From Bacteriovorax sp. BAL6_X (GTDB lineage Bacteria > Bdellovibrionota > Bacteriovoracia > Bacteriovoracales > Bacteriovoracaceae), in contig NZ_AUMC01000009.1 of assembly GCF_000443995.1 (NCBI RefSeq), positions 62,001 through 126,000 on the forward strand: DNA of 64,000 nucleotides, given 5' to 3'. How positions within the stretch are numbered: the first letter of the stretch is position 1; each line of letters starts with the position of its first letter. The notes below the pieces were generated by a model. That model had not been told where the DNA came from. It saw only the letters and a program-made list of their open reading frames with translations, and made no database searches. This document shows positions 25,482 through 34,249 of the stretch, in pieces. The translations under genes were made by a program, and so were the position numbers.

Positions 25482-27278
25482 CTACAAGCTACTTGTTAAA
25501 CCTGCACGTTCTTGATTTATAACCCTTGGTGTAATAAAAATGACCAGTTCTGTCTTACTTATCTGTGGGTTATATGGAGTTCTAAATAACCAACCAACAA
25601 TTGGAACATCTTTTAAATAAGGTACACCTGAATGTGATTCAATTTTAGAATAGCTATAAAGACCACCTAGAACAATAGTTGAACCATTTTCAACAAGTAC
25701 ATTTGTCTTTACCTGTCTTTTAGTTTTATCAGGTGGTGCTCCCGCAGCTGGTGCCGTACCAAATTGTTCTTTTGAGAGTTCAACAATTAGATCAATTGCC
25801 CCATCATTTGCAACCTGTGGTGTAACAGCAAGGCTAAGCTCAGCTGTTGTTTCTTTAAATGTAATTGTAAGGTCCTCACCTGTTCCTTCTCTTTCTTCAA
25901 ATGAAGTAGTATCAGTTGAAATAATCTCAGCTTTAACATTGTGCTTAGTTACAACACGCGGAGATGCGATGATCTTTCCTTTCGACTCACTTTCTAGAAG
26001 CTGTAATTGAAAGTTTAGGTCAAATAATCGACCAAAACGAGAGATTGTTACACCAAGTAGATTTCTTGTAGCTTCACCAGTTGTCGGAGCACTTGAAAAA
26101 CTTAACCCTGGACCAGAAATACTCGTCGTACTTGCCGAGCCTGTTAACTCTGTCGAAGTAGGAATTTGCCCAATAGGGTCATAGCCAAAATTTAAACCAT
26201 TCTGTAGACCAATTTGTTTTTGATATCCTTCATTGACTTCAACAATTTTTGATTCAATTAATACCTGAGGTGTTTGACGATCTAAGATATCAACAATTTT
26301 AGCAATCTTTTCAGTAGTCTCTAAAGTATCATTAATAATTAAATTATTAGTACGCTCATCAGCAATAATCGAACCTCTTGCAGGAGTTACATAATCCTTC
26401 AGAAGTGTTGTTAAGTCTTTTGCCTTTGAGTATGAAATTGGAAGAATTTTTGTTACAAGAGGCTCTGCGACTTCTTTAATCTGTGTAGCTTCTCTCTCTT
26501 TTCTTTTCTCTTCAGTTGCTTGAGCAAGCGTCTTAATCGTTAAAATTGCGCCATTTTTTTCAGCAACAAGTTTATTAATTGATAAAACAGTGTCTAATGC
26601 CTGATCCCACGGAACATTAACAAGGTTCAGCGATAAGGGTTTAAGCTCTGCTACATCGTTTGTCATAATAACGTTAAAACCAGAAGCATCTGCAATCAGA
26701 TCAAGAATATCGTTAATTTTCATATCCTTAACATTTAGAGAGATTTTATTACCCACATATTTCTTTTGTCCTGAAAGAGTTAGGTTTTCGAGAATATCTT
26801 CCATGCTCTTGGACTTAGGCTTTAAAAGCCTTTCTGCTTTCTTTTCTTCTACCGCAGATACAACATTATCCTGCTCTTTTGAACTAGCAAATGCCCCGTA
26901 GCGATTTTCAAAAATAATACTCGCTAAATTCCCAGACGTTTGAATTTTTGAACGTACATTATCACGTAGTTGAATGACGACTCTTATATCTTTAGAACTT
27001 CCTGGTGCCTTAAATGCTGAAACAAATACAACACTTCCAGAAAATTCAGATGTATCAAAGGCCCTTAAAACTCTTTGAGTAGATACAGCGTTTTCAATAT
27101 CGATGATTACTTGCTTATCTTTTACTACTTGAAACTTCTTAATTTTGAAGTCATTCTTGTCAAAGTTAAAATTCAAGTAACTTAAGTCATCTTTTTGTTG
27201 AAAATCAATTTTTGTTAAATTTGCAGATAGTGCAAAAAATGAGTATAGAATCGATACTGCTATGACTATTTTTTTCAT
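25482..27278 (-). CDS. pilQ: Type IV pilus secretin PilQ
   Basis: 598 residues with a signal peptide. An AMIN-like region (about 20-125) is followed by an STN domain (about 180-250, KISLNVKDMKINDILDLIADASGFNVIM), an N1 domain (about 270-345, with IIADERTNNLIINDT) and a secretin domain ending VPYLKDVPIVGWLFRTPYNPQISKTELVIFITPRVI. It forms the outer-membrane channel for the pilus. Only one AMIN and one N1 domain are seen, so it is on the short side for PilQ. It is the last of the pilMNOPQ set. Confidence 0.95.
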   Translation of the reverse strand: MKKIVIAVSILYSFFALSANLTKIDFQQKDDLSYLNFNFDKNDFKIKKFQVVKDKQVIIDIENAVSTQRVLRAFDTSEFSGSVVFVSAFKAPGSSKDIRVVIQLRDNVRSKIQTSGNLASIIFENRYGAFASSKEQDNVVSAVEEKKAERLLKPKSKSMEDILENLTLSGQKKYVGNKISLNVKDMKINDILDLIADASGFNVIMTNDVAELKPLSLNLVNVPWDQALDTVLSINKLVAEKNGAILTIKTLAQATEEKRKEREATQIKEVAEPLVTKILPISYSKAKDLTTLLKDYVTPARGSIIADERTNNLIINDTLETTEKIAKIVDILDRQTPQVLIESKIVEVNEGYQKQIGLQNGLNFGYDPIGQIPTSTELTGSASTTSISGPGLSFSSAPTTGEATRNLLGVTISRFGRLFDLNFQLQLLESESKGKIIASPRVVTKHNVKAEIISTDTTSFEEREGTGEDLTITFKETTAELSLAVTPQVANDGAIDLIVELSKEQFGTAPAAGAPPDKTKRQVKTNVLVENGSTIVLGGLYSYSKIESHSGVPYLKDVPIVGWLFRTPYNPQISKTELVIFITPRVINQERAGLTSSL

Positions 27279-27350
27279 TTTTACTCTTCCTAAGTAAAAT
27301 TATTATATATTTATGATATCACAATTTGAGTTTTATAAAAGTATTATGCA

Positions 27351-27785
27351 TTACTCTGATAAAGGGAGTATTGTTTCTAGATACTCTTCTTCATCATATA
27401 CATTAATAATTTTCTCAACTAATACAACCCCACCAGGTAAAATTGCTTTAACTTCAACTTGATCTGGGCCAATTTTCATCCCTTCTTTAATTATAACAGC
27501 TTCAGATAGTCCTTCATCGTCAACTTGTTTAATAATTGCTCTTGCATCTTTACCTAAGAATATTCCCGTTACTCTTAAACGATCAATTCTTAAGTGGTCT
27601 GTAGTGAGCTTATTTGAAAACCCAGTAAACTTCTCTCTTCTGGCCTTCTTATTACCCATTTTCTTCTTATACTTTACCTTAAATGGGTCACGAATATTTC
27701 GTCCAGAGCTTAAGTCAGAAGATACATCTCCAAATGAGAGATACGAAAATAAACAGATGAGCATTACGTTGCTAATTTTTTTCAT
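27351..27785 (-). CDS. pilP: Pilus alignment protein PilP
   Basis: 144 residues. An N-terminal signal helix precedes the family RDPFKV segment (about 32-37), then a beta-sandwich (RLRVTGIFLGKDARAIIKQVDDEG...IIKEGMKIGPDQVEVKAILPGGVVLVE). PilP links the PilNO complex to the PilQ secretin. In most Gram-negatives PilP is a lipoprotein; here the only early Cys (about 11) is inside the hydrophobic core, not in a clear lipobox, so it is probably soluble or helix-anchored. It overlaps pilO by 4 bases. Confidence 0.85.
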   Translation of the reverse strand: MKKISNVMLICLFSYLSFGDVSSDLSSGRNIRDPFKVKYKKKMGNKKARREKFTGFSNKLTTDHLRIDRLRVTGIFLGKDARAIIKQVDDEGLSEAVIIKEGMKIGPDQVEVKAILPGGVVLVEKIINVYDEEEYLETILPLSE

Positions 27786-28435
27786 TTTCTCTTCCTAGTT
27801 CTCTTCTTCGGTGCAGTCTTTTTTTGTTTTTCACTTAACTGCTGCTCAATTTCCTTAATACCACGATTTTCTCTATGATTTTGATTATAAATATAACTCT
27901 CAATTGTCGCATAAAGATTTATAATCTCGTATCTAGACTTATTCGTTTTTGTAATTTTACTTAAGTTAATATCTCTAACATTAAGAATTCTTTCTTGTTT
28001 AGATATATTCTCTAGTAGTAGTAAGAACTGTAGATACGTTCCTTTTCCAGAAAATGTGTAATACTTTGTGATATAAAATCCATTCTCTTCTTGGCCACTT
28101 GGATTGATTTGTACATCTTTTACCTTAAGGCTCTCACCCAACTTCTTAATAAGATTAATACTTTCATTATCACTTATATCTTTAGGTAAGCGTCTTTGTG
28201 TTTCTTCTAGTTTTTGAGCAACTGTCTCAATTTCTTCTTTCTTTTGCTCAACATCTCTCTCATAATCTTTAAGTTTTTTTAGTTCTTTTTTCTTCTTAGC
28301 TATTCGGCCATTTATTGCATTCAGATCAGATTGTAAAATTTCTCTTTCTGAATCAACTAAATTATAAGCCTCGTACACTTGAAAGGCTCCCCAAAAAATA
28401 AGTAGTAAATATAACTTATTAATTAATGATAACAT
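27782..28435 (-). CDS. pilO: Pilus alignment protein PilO
   Basis: 217 residues. A single N-terminal membrane helix (about 7-22) is followed by a long coiled coil (about 28-85, DLNAINGRIAKKKKELKKLKDYERDVEQKKEEIE...) and the ferredoxin-like domain (about 90-185, LIKKLGESLKVKDVQINPSG...YTFSGKGTYLQFLLLLENISKQERILNVRDINL). The final 30 residues are strongly basic (KKTAPKKRTRKRK), unusual for PilO. It is in the canonical pilMNOP order. Confidence 0.88.
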   Translation of the reverse strand: MLSLINKLYLLLIFWGAFQVYEAYNLVDSEREILQSDLNAINGRIAKKKKELKKLKDYERDVEQKKEEIETVAQKLEETQRRLPKDISDNESINLIKKLGESLKVKDVQINPSGQEENGFYITKYYTFSGKGTYLQFLLLLENISKQERILNVRDINLSKITKTNKSRYEIINLYATIESYIYNQNHRENRGIKEIEQQLSEKQKKTAPKKRTRKRK

Positions 28436-28437
28436 TA

Positions 28438-29067
28438 CTAAAGATCTCCATATGATTGAACTTTCCCTTCAATCGAAAAACTTTGTAACGTTACATTCTC
28501 ACCATATAGCTGGTCCTGTATCTCTTTCAATTCTTTCATTCCAAAGGTCTCTGAGCTAAAACCATTTCTTGGAATGAAATATTCTAGCTCTTTTACATTA
28601 TTAATGAAGTCCCCAACTGAAGAAAAAGAAATGGACTCCCCTTCAATTTTGATAACCTTCTCATCATCGATAGTAAGTGTATTGAACCAGATATCATCAT
28701 TTAAAGATCCAGATAGACCTCTTAACACTTTATATGGATTTGATTTCTTCGACATAACTTGTGCAACAAGGGCCTCACGGCTTTTAAGCTCTTCAATTCG
28801 TTTCGTAAATGCATCCATTACTTCTGTTAAAGAACCATAAGAATCGACTTCTTTCTTTAGCTTATTATAAGTCGCTCTTTGTTGAACGATCTGATCCTGA
28901 ATATCTTTATTTTGATTTTTAAAATTTGGTACTAAATAAGATGTCATTACATAATACAAAACATAAGCAATCACGAGTGATTTCTTATTCACTTTATTAA
29001 GATCAACACCAAGTATAACAGGAAGCTCTATTGGCTTCTTTTTCTCTAATAAGTTAATTTCTATCAT
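28438..29067 (-). CDS. pilN: Pilus alignment protein PilN
   Basis: 209 residues. The very N-terminus MIEINLLEKKKP is the PilN segment that inserts into PilM. A membrane helix (about 30-47), coiled coil (about 52-95) and a ferredoxin-like domain follow (VLRGLSGSLNDDIWFNTLTIDDEKVIKIEGESISFSSVGDFINNVKEL). Its start overlaps the pilM stop by 4 bases. Confidence 0.9.
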   Translation of the reverse strand: MIEINLLEKKKPIELPVILGVDLNKVNKKSLVIAYVLYYVMTSYLVPNFKNQNKDIQDQIVQQRATYNKLKKEVDSYGSLTEVMDAFTKRIEELKSREALVAQVMSKKSNPYKVLRGLSGSLNDDIWFNTLTIDDEKVIKIEGESISFSSVGDFINNVKELEYFIPRNGFSSETFGMKELKEIQDQLYGENVTLQSFSIEGKVQSYGDL

Positions 29068-30236
29068 TTTGGAAACTCCCTAAGGGCCAATCCAAATGAA
29101 ACAACACCTTCGTGGGCCATTGCATTTAATTCATCATCATCGAAATCACTTTCATTAAACTCAATCTCATTAAATGGATTCAGTACGCTTACATCAACTC
29201 CAAATGAAGATCGAATTTCTTCTAGTAAATTTGGTAATCGAACAGAGCCCCCTGTCACAGTAATATTTTTCAATGAATCGTCTGATGTAGCATTAATATA
29301 AAAATCATGTGCCTTTTTTAACTCATTAACCAGCGTTCCGTTGATTTCATTAATAATCATCAAGACATCATCTGGAACTCCTCCACCAGCAGACATCTTT
29401 TTTAAGTCTTCTGCTTCTCGAAAGGTGACACCTAATTGTCTTTGGATCTCTTCGGTAATGCTGGCACCACCAATAATGATTTCCTTAACAAAAACAGGAA
29501 TTCCCTTTTTAAGAACAATAAATACTGTCGCCTGTGATCCTATATCTATTAATAAACTTGAAGGAATTAGCACCTTGTTTACATCTGTACTTGATGTAGA
29601 TTCAAAAACTTCGTCGTCAAAATCATTATTAATATTACTTTCAATATCATCATCTTCAGAAGCAAGCTCATAGATGTTAGTGAGAGCAATTGAACATAAA
29701 TCAACCACTTTAACGATTTTACCTAATGACTCAATAATTGACTTGAATGACTCGAGAACATCCTTCTTAACTGCACAGACAATAACATCGAGACCACCCC
29801 CCATGTTTTCGCCAATGACATACCAGTCAATATTACAATCCTCAACAGGAAATGGAAGATACTGCTCAGCTTCCCAAATAACTTGGTCCTCAAGTTCTTC
29901 GTCATCACCACCAGCTAATTGCAATTTTTTTATGACTGTATTGGGGCCGGATAAACCAAGACAAATATATGGCTCTGTTACTTTAGCTTCTTTAAAAGCA
30001 TCCTCTAAAGCTTCTTTGAGAGCTTCTTCATCTTGAATTTCATCTTCAATAATTGCAGCTTCAGGAAGAGGAACAGATGCATACTTAACTAATTTATAAG
30101 TATCGTTTTTAGTGACTATTTTAGAGATCTTTACCGAGCTTTGACCAATGTCAACGCCAATAAGTTCTTTAGGAACTAAACCTAAACCTTCCCTAATTTT
30201 AAATATAACATCCTGTATATCAATATTCTTCTTCAT
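29064..30236 (-). CDS. pilM: Pilus assembly ATPase-fold protein PilM
   Basis: 390 residues of actin-like fold. GVDIGQSSVKISKI (about 23-36) is the phosphate-1 loop, LLIDIGSQATVFIVLKKG (about 228-245) is the phosphate-2 loop, and TVTGGSVRLPNL (about 324-335) is the adenosine loop. PilM is the cytoplasmic platform that binds the PilN tail. An acidic insert (EDDDIESNINNDFDDEVFESTSS, about 195-217) interrupts the usual core and is not typical. It is the first gene of pilMNOPQ; 63 bases separate it from pilD. Confidence 0.92.
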   Translation of the reverse strand: MKKNIDIQDVIFKIREGLGLVPKELIGVDIGQSSVKISKIVTKNDTYKLVKYASVPLPEAAIIEDEIQDEEALKEALEDAFKEAKVTEPYICLGLSGPNTVIKKLQLAGGDDEELEDQVIWEAEQYLPFPVEDCNIDWYVIGENMGGGLDVIVCAVKKDVLESFKSIIESLGKIVKVVDLCSIALTNIYELASEDDDIESNINNDFDDEVFESTSSTDVNKVLIPSSLLIDIGSQATVFIVLKKGIPVFVKEIIIGGASITEEIQRQLGVTFREAEDLKKMSAGGGVPDDVLMIINEINGTLVNELKKAHDFYINATSDDSLKNITVTGGSVRLPNLLEEIRSSFGVDVSVLNPFNEIEFNESDFDDDELNAMAHEGVVSFGLALREFPK

Positions 30237-30299
30237 CCGTGACCTATCAAAGTATTATTTTATTATACTCTGCACAGTCCAGTCATTTCAAGAAGTTAT

Positions 30300-31073
30300 T
30301 TAAAACAGTAATGCGCTCAGCATCATTTTAAACACGTTAGGAAAGTAGATTTGAATAACAGCAACGATTATTATAAATGGCCCAAAGGCTACTGCCTGAT
30401 CTCTTTTGATAACCTTAAACATCAACAGTGGAAGCATCAGTATACTTCCAAGAATACAAGAAAAGAGCATATTGTGAATAATACCAAGTGGACCGAGATA
30501 TATACCTAAGACGCCAAAGAGCTTGATATCTCCACCTCCAAGACCTATTACACCCTTAATTTTATAAAATAGGTAAGTAATTAAGTAAGGTACTAAGAAT
30601 CCTATTAAACTACCAAGTACCCAGTGTTTCCAATGAAAGAAGAACACAACATGAATAAAGAAGATCACACCAAGGTATACATTGATAACATCAGGTAAGA
30701 TTTGGTGTCGAATATCAATAACAAAGTGGACAAGTAAACAACAGGCAATTGTGAAGAAGAATAAATAGGAAGTTAGGCCATGGAAACTGATATCGTTACC
30801 AAATAACAAGAGAGAGATTGACGCTGTTAAAAGCTCTATTACTGGATACTGAAAACTTATTTTTGTTTTACAATTGGCACACTTCCCCAATAAACCTACA
30901 AAACTTAAAATTGGAATATTATGAAACCATTTAAGTCGAAATCCACATTTAGGACAACGAGAACGATCAATAAAAAACTTCTCATTAGTCGGAAGTCTAA
31001 GTATTAAAACATTTAAGAAACTCCCAATAAGAGCACCAAAAATAAATGCATAGATTTTAAATAGAAATATCAT
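30300..31073 (-). CDS. pilD: Prepilin peptidase / N-methyltransferase
   Basis: 257 residues, polytopic inner-membrane aspartyl protease. The first loop has the four zinc cysteines (CPKC at about 40-43, CANC at about 65-68). Catalytic aspartates are in HQILPDVIN (near 125) and GLGGGDIKLFG (near 178-188). It cleaves PilA after the glycine in KGFTLVE and methylates the new Phe. It lies between pilM and an ABC permease gene, whose end it overlaps by one base. Confidence 0.95.
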   Translation of the reverse strand: MIFLFKIYAFIFGALIGSFLNVLILRLPTNEKFFIDRSRCPKCGFRLKWFHNIPILSFVGLLGKCANCKTKISFQYPVIELLTASISLLLFGNDISFHGLTSYLFFFTIACCLLVHFVIDIRHQILPDVINVYLGVIFFIHVVFFFHWKHWVLGSLIGFLVPYLITYLFYKIKGVIGLGGGDIKLFGVLGIYLGPLGIIHNMLFSCILGSILMLPLLMFKVIKRDQAVAFGPFIIIVAVIQIYFPNVFKMMLSALLF

Positions 31074-31840
31074 TAGCTCAACTCTTTATTTTTGAAAACA
31101 AAAGCATTAATGAATGAAAGCACCAAGATATAAGTAACACCATATAGATAACTATTAATGATATTTTGACTTGAGACAAGTTCAGCATTGAAAACAAAAG
31201 GTTTGTAATTAAGTAAATTCAAGTCAGGCAAAACTGCTTTATAGAGCCTAAGAATTAGTTCTAATCCTTCTCGACTTTTTACAAAAGACAAACTAGAGAT
31301 ATGTGTTATTGCATGACCAACAAAATATATAACAACAGTATTAATAACACTAAGTGCACGTGAAGTTATTAAACTAAAAAACAGAACTACTAAAAATAAA
31401 AGAATTGATTCTAAAATCCCTAAAAACAGCGAATTAATAATAATACTATCCAAAACTCCACCACGAATTAAATAAACCACGAGAGAAGTTCCAAAAATGA
31501 TTAAAGCACTTAGAACTAGAATCGAAGAAACACCCAAAATCTTACCTAATAAAAACTTAACTCTTGAAATAGGACGAGACAGAGTTATGTAAATAGTTCT
31601 AGATTCAATTTCATCAGAAAGTACATTTACACCTACAAAAATAGCCAATAGATTTGCGGCCAAAGATGCTCCACCAAGACCGAAATCAATTGATATCCTC
31701 AAAACATTCCCATAAGAAAATTCTGAGGTTATATAACTTAAAGTTAAAACAAAGAGAGCAATCCATAGAGTAAGATAAAGAACCCTACTCTTAACGATAT
31801 CTTTAAATGTAAATTTTGCGATTGTTAATATATTATTCAT
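31073..31840 (-). CDS. ABC-2 type membrane permease
   Basis: 255 residues with six predicted membrane helices, starting at about 20 and ending with SYLYGVTYILVLSFINAFVFK. The ETDSRTIYITLSRPISRVKFLLGKILG-type segment (here DEIESRTIYITLSRPISRVKFLLG, about 75-98) is typical of ABC-2 permeases of the NosY/YbhR kind. It pairs with the next gene (4-base overlap). Substrate is unknown. Such pairs often lie near pilA in myxobacteria (pilGHI), where they affect pilus export; that is known context, not seen here directly. Confidence 0.85.
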   Translation of the reverse strand: MNNILTIAKFTFKDIVKSRVLYLTLWIALFVLTLSYITSEFSYGNVLRISIDFGLGGASLAANLLAIFVGVNVLSDEIESRTIYITLSRPISRVKFLLGKILGVSSILVLSALIIFGTSLVVYLIRGGVLDSIIINSLFLGILESILLFLVVLFFSLITSRALSVINTVVIYFVGHAITHISSLSFVKSREGLELILRLYKAVLPDLNLLNYKPFVFNAELVSSQNIINSYLYGVTYILVLSFINAFVFKNKELS

Positions 31841-32694
31841 TTATTTAACCGATATACAATTTCTTCTAGAGACGAGGTTTCTCTAATTAATTTTGATATT
31901 ATTGCTCCAGACTCAATTAGTTCTAGCATTTTCTTATCTTTAAGTGATTCCTCCACAATTAATTCACAGTCCTTGATTCCATCATTATACTTTATAACAA
32001 ATTTATTACTTGTATTTTGAGAAACTAATTCCTTGATTGGACCATTATAAATAATATTTCCACTCTCTAGAACTACGACATCATGACAAACTTCTTCAAC
32101 ATCATTTACAATATGTGAAGAAAAGAAAACACCAACACCCTCTTCATTAACTTCTTTAATAACATCTTTAAACTCTTTACGACCAATTGGATCCAATCCA
32201 GAAAGTGGCTCATCTAAAATAATAAGACGTGGATTATGTAGAAGTACAGAAACAAACCCAAGACGTTGCAACATACCTTTAGAGTAGCCTTTAATTTTTC
32301 TATCTAAGGCAAACTTTATTTCTAGCTTAGTCGCCCATTTTTCTATATTTTTATCTATTGTTTCTTTATCAATCTCTTGTAATTCACCACAATAAGTTAA
32401 GAATTCATGTCCTGTGAGATTCTGATAATAAAATGGACGCTCAGGCATATAACCAATAAGTTTCCTTACTTCATCTTCAGTCCAATCAATATCTAAAATC
32501 TTAACTGAGCCTGTATTTGGTTTAATGAATCCAAGTATTATTTTAATTAATGTTGTTTTTCCAGCACCATTTGCACCCAAAAAACCAACAATCTTTCCAT
32601 CATTAAGTTCAAAATTAACATCATGTAATGCCACGAAATCTTTATTCCAGAAATCTTTCTTAAACGATTTCGATATATTTTTACAAATTAACAT
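31837..32694 (-). CDS. ABC transporter ATP-binding protein
   Basis: 285 residues from ATG 32694, chosen because the domain begins MLICKNISKSF there and AAGG lies 6 bases upstream; an upstream in-frame ATG at 32790 would add 32 unrelated residues and run into the divergent gene. Walker A GANGAGKTT, Q-loop, signature YSKGM (a weak LSGGQ form), Walker B LIILDEPLSGLD and H-loop SSH are all present. A C-terminal 80-residue domain follows. It partners the ABC-2 permease; in Myxococcus a similar pair (PilH/PilI) sits in the pil locus. Confidence 0.9.
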   Translation of the reverse strand: MLICKNISKSFKKDFWNKDFVALHDVNFELNDGKIVGFLGANGAGKTTLIKIILGFIKPNTGSVKILDIDWTEDEVRKLIGYMPERPFYYQNLTGHEFLTYCGELQEIDKETIDKNIEKWATKLEIKFALDRKIKGYSKGMLQRLGFVSVLLHNPRLIILDEPLSGLDPIGRKEFKDVIKEVNEEGVGVFFSSHIVNDVEEVCHDVVVLESGNIIYNGPIKELVSQNTSNKFVIKYNDGIKDCELIVEESLKDKKMLELIESGAIISKLIRETSSLEEIVYRLNK

Positions 32695-32723
32695 AGAAGC
32701 CTTTTTATTTTTTTTAATACCAG

Positions 32724-32729
32724 TATAAT
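32724..32729 (+). promoter_or_regulatory. Consensus -10 hexamer just before the TPR-like gene
   Basis: TATAAT lies 5 bases before ATG 32735 and 11 before the in-frame ATG 32741. Initiation would be at about 32736, so the mRNA may be leaderless or start translation at 32741. The -35 region (CTTTTT) is poor. No Shine-Dalgarno sequence is visible for either start. Confidence 0.4.
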
Positions 32730-32734
32730 CAGAT

Positions 32735-33403
32735 ATGCTCATGAAGAAAACACAACTTGCAAATAAATTCATTCCACTGATCCTATTCACTTTTTTAGTA
32801 GGTATTAACCAAATGCTTTCATTTAGAAAGCCTATTAATCCTGAGTTATTTACTACCTTAAACAGTGACTTTATAAAGGTTATATCATTTGGAAATTACC
32901 GCTTTATTTCCAGCTACTACTGGACCAAAACACTACTGGATGCTGATGTTGAGCACGTGAAAAGCGGAGAGAAATCTTGGCTATATTATCGCTTCAAACT
33001 AATAGCTGACCTAGACAGAGGGTTTTATGAGAACTACCTTCATGGTGGTATTTATTTATCGATTATTAAAGATGATATCATAGGCGCAGAAATAATCTTC
33101 AATAGAGGTTTGGAAGTTTTTCCAAATGACTATCGCCTAATGTATAATGCTGCATTCAACTATCACTTCCAACTTAGAGACTATAATAACTCACTTATTT
33201 TGTATCAAAAGATTCAACAAAGTCCATATGCAACAAATTTCATTATACTTCCAAGGTTAATAAAAGAAGCAAAGGATAAGAAGAAAACTAAAGAATCCCA
33301 TATTCAACTTTTAATGTTACAGATGAATAAAACAAAAGACAGTAAAGAAAGAGAGATTTTACGAAAGAAAATAGAAGAGATAAAGAAGGCCTCAAATAAA
33401 TGA
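32735..33403 (+). CDS. Membrane-anchored TPR-like protein in the pilus locus
   Basis: 222 residues. Residues about 10-30 form a signal anchor. The rest is helical with TPR-like units: YENYLHGGIYLSIIKDDIIGAEIIFNRGLEVFPNDYRLMYNAAFNYHFQLRDYNNSLILYQKIQQSP. The C-terminus is a charged helix (SKEREILRKKIEEIKKASNK). It is divergent from the ABC pair, just upstream of which its promoter lies, and convergent with pilA. In Myxococcus a TPR protein (PilG-type or Tgl) lies here too, but similarity at sequence level is not established. Confidence 0.72.
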   Translation: MLMKKTQLANKFIPLILFTFLVGINQMLSFRKPINPELFTTLNSDFIKVISFGNYRFISSYYWTKTLLDADVEHVKSGEKSWLYYRFKLIADLDRGFYENYLHGGIYLSIIKDDIIGAEIIFNRGLEVFPNDYRLMYNAAFNYHFQLRDYNNSLILYQKIQQSPYATNFIILPRLIKEAKDKKKTKESHIQLLMLQMNKTKDSKEREILRKKIEEIKKASNK

Positions 33404-33411
33404 AGCCTTCT
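33384..33411. terminator. Hairpin between the TPR-like gene and pilA
   Basis: AGAAGGC (33384-33390) pairs with GCCTTCT (33405-33411), extended by TCA/TGA across one mismatch. The minus-strand tail is T-rich (TTTATCTCTTC), so it mainly serves pilA. It overlaps the end of the plus-strand gene. Confidence 0.55.
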
Positions 33412-33434
33412 GTCTAAGGTTACTTGTTAAAAGA

Positions 33435-34046
33435 TTAATAACCCTTATTAATTTCTCTAAGTACTTTATCTTGATCAATCGCCCACTTACTTGCATTAGC
33501 TGTAGTAATGAAATCTGAATCGATGTAACCGATTGCACCAGCTACAAAGTAACCACCCTGAGCATCAACTCCTGGTGCTGTTTGTGAACCATCACCCATG
33601 TTTGAAATTGCAATAGTCGAGATGTTAGCAACAGTTGTTCTCTGTCCCCCAACTTTTCTAAATGCAGGTGCACCAAATTCAATATTTTGACAAGTTCCAC
33701 CATTATCCCTAACAATTTGGTTTGGCGTAGAATTAGCAGCACTAAATCCAATTGAATAATAGTTACTTCCACTCGTTGGTGTAGAAGAGTCCCATGTACC
33801 GTTTGGAGATACGTAACCAGCATCACCTAGACATGTACCAAAAGAATCATAATCAGTTTGGATAGCAGTCATCGCTGAATAAATTGAAGCTAGTTGAAGC
33901 TTTGCTTCAGAAGTTTTCGTTTTTGCTTGGTACTTTTTAAAGTTTGGAATTGCTACCGCAGATAGAATTCCGATGATGGCAACAACGACCATCAACTCAA
34001 CCAGGGTAAACCCCTTAGAGTTTCTCAACTCGTTTGTAAATTTCAT
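33435..34046 (-). CDS. pilA: Type IV pilin PilA
   Basis: 203 residues. The prepilin start is textbook: a short basic leader ending KG, then FTLVELMVVVAIIGILSAVAIPNF, with Glu5 present. Cutting after Gly12 and methylating the Phe gives the mature subunit. The globular part is Gly/Ser/Thr/Asn-rich with two cysteines (about 68 and 112) that could form a disulphide. GAGGAG lies 7 bases before the ATG. It is a single-gene unit with its own promoter and terminator, as needed for high expression. Confidence 0.97.
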   Translation of the reverse strand: MKFTNELRNSKGFTLVELMVVVAIIGILSAVAIPNFKKYQAKTKTSEAKLQLASIYSAMTAIQTDYDSFGTCLGDAGYVSPNGTWDSSTPTSGSNYYSIGFSAANSTPNQIVRDNGGTCQNIEFGAPAFRKVGGQRTTVANISTIAISNMGDGSQTAPGVDAQGGYFVAGAIGYIDSDFITTANASKWAIDQDKVLREINKGY

Positions 34047-34082
34047 GTCTTTTCTCCTCGTTAACCTAATTTAGATAGATTA

Positions 34083-34088
34083 ATTATA
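34083..34088 (-). promoter_or_regulatory. Candidate pilA -10 element
   Basis: On the minus strand TATAAT lies 36 bases before the pilA start, giving a leader of about 30 bases with the GAGGAG site. The -35 is unclear (ATTTTG at 17-base spacing). I looked for a sigma-54 GG-N10-GC site in the upstream 200 bases and found none. Confidence 0.4.
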
Positions 34089-34249
34089 AATATATAAGGC
34101 TTGGCCAAAATTAAGATTTAACCACTCCTATAATAACTTTACGGTATATTTAATTTAAATATTAGCTTTCAATAATATTAACAACTTACGCTAGACTAAT
34201 AATTTATTATAACGACAATCTTGCCACTAAAGTCTGTCAATCCAGCTAT

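Noticed and set aside
34047-34249. Sigma-54 promoter for pilA
   Set aside because: TGGCAA and TGGCC occur on the minus strand but the GC element at the right spacing is missing, so there is no GG-N10-GC pair.
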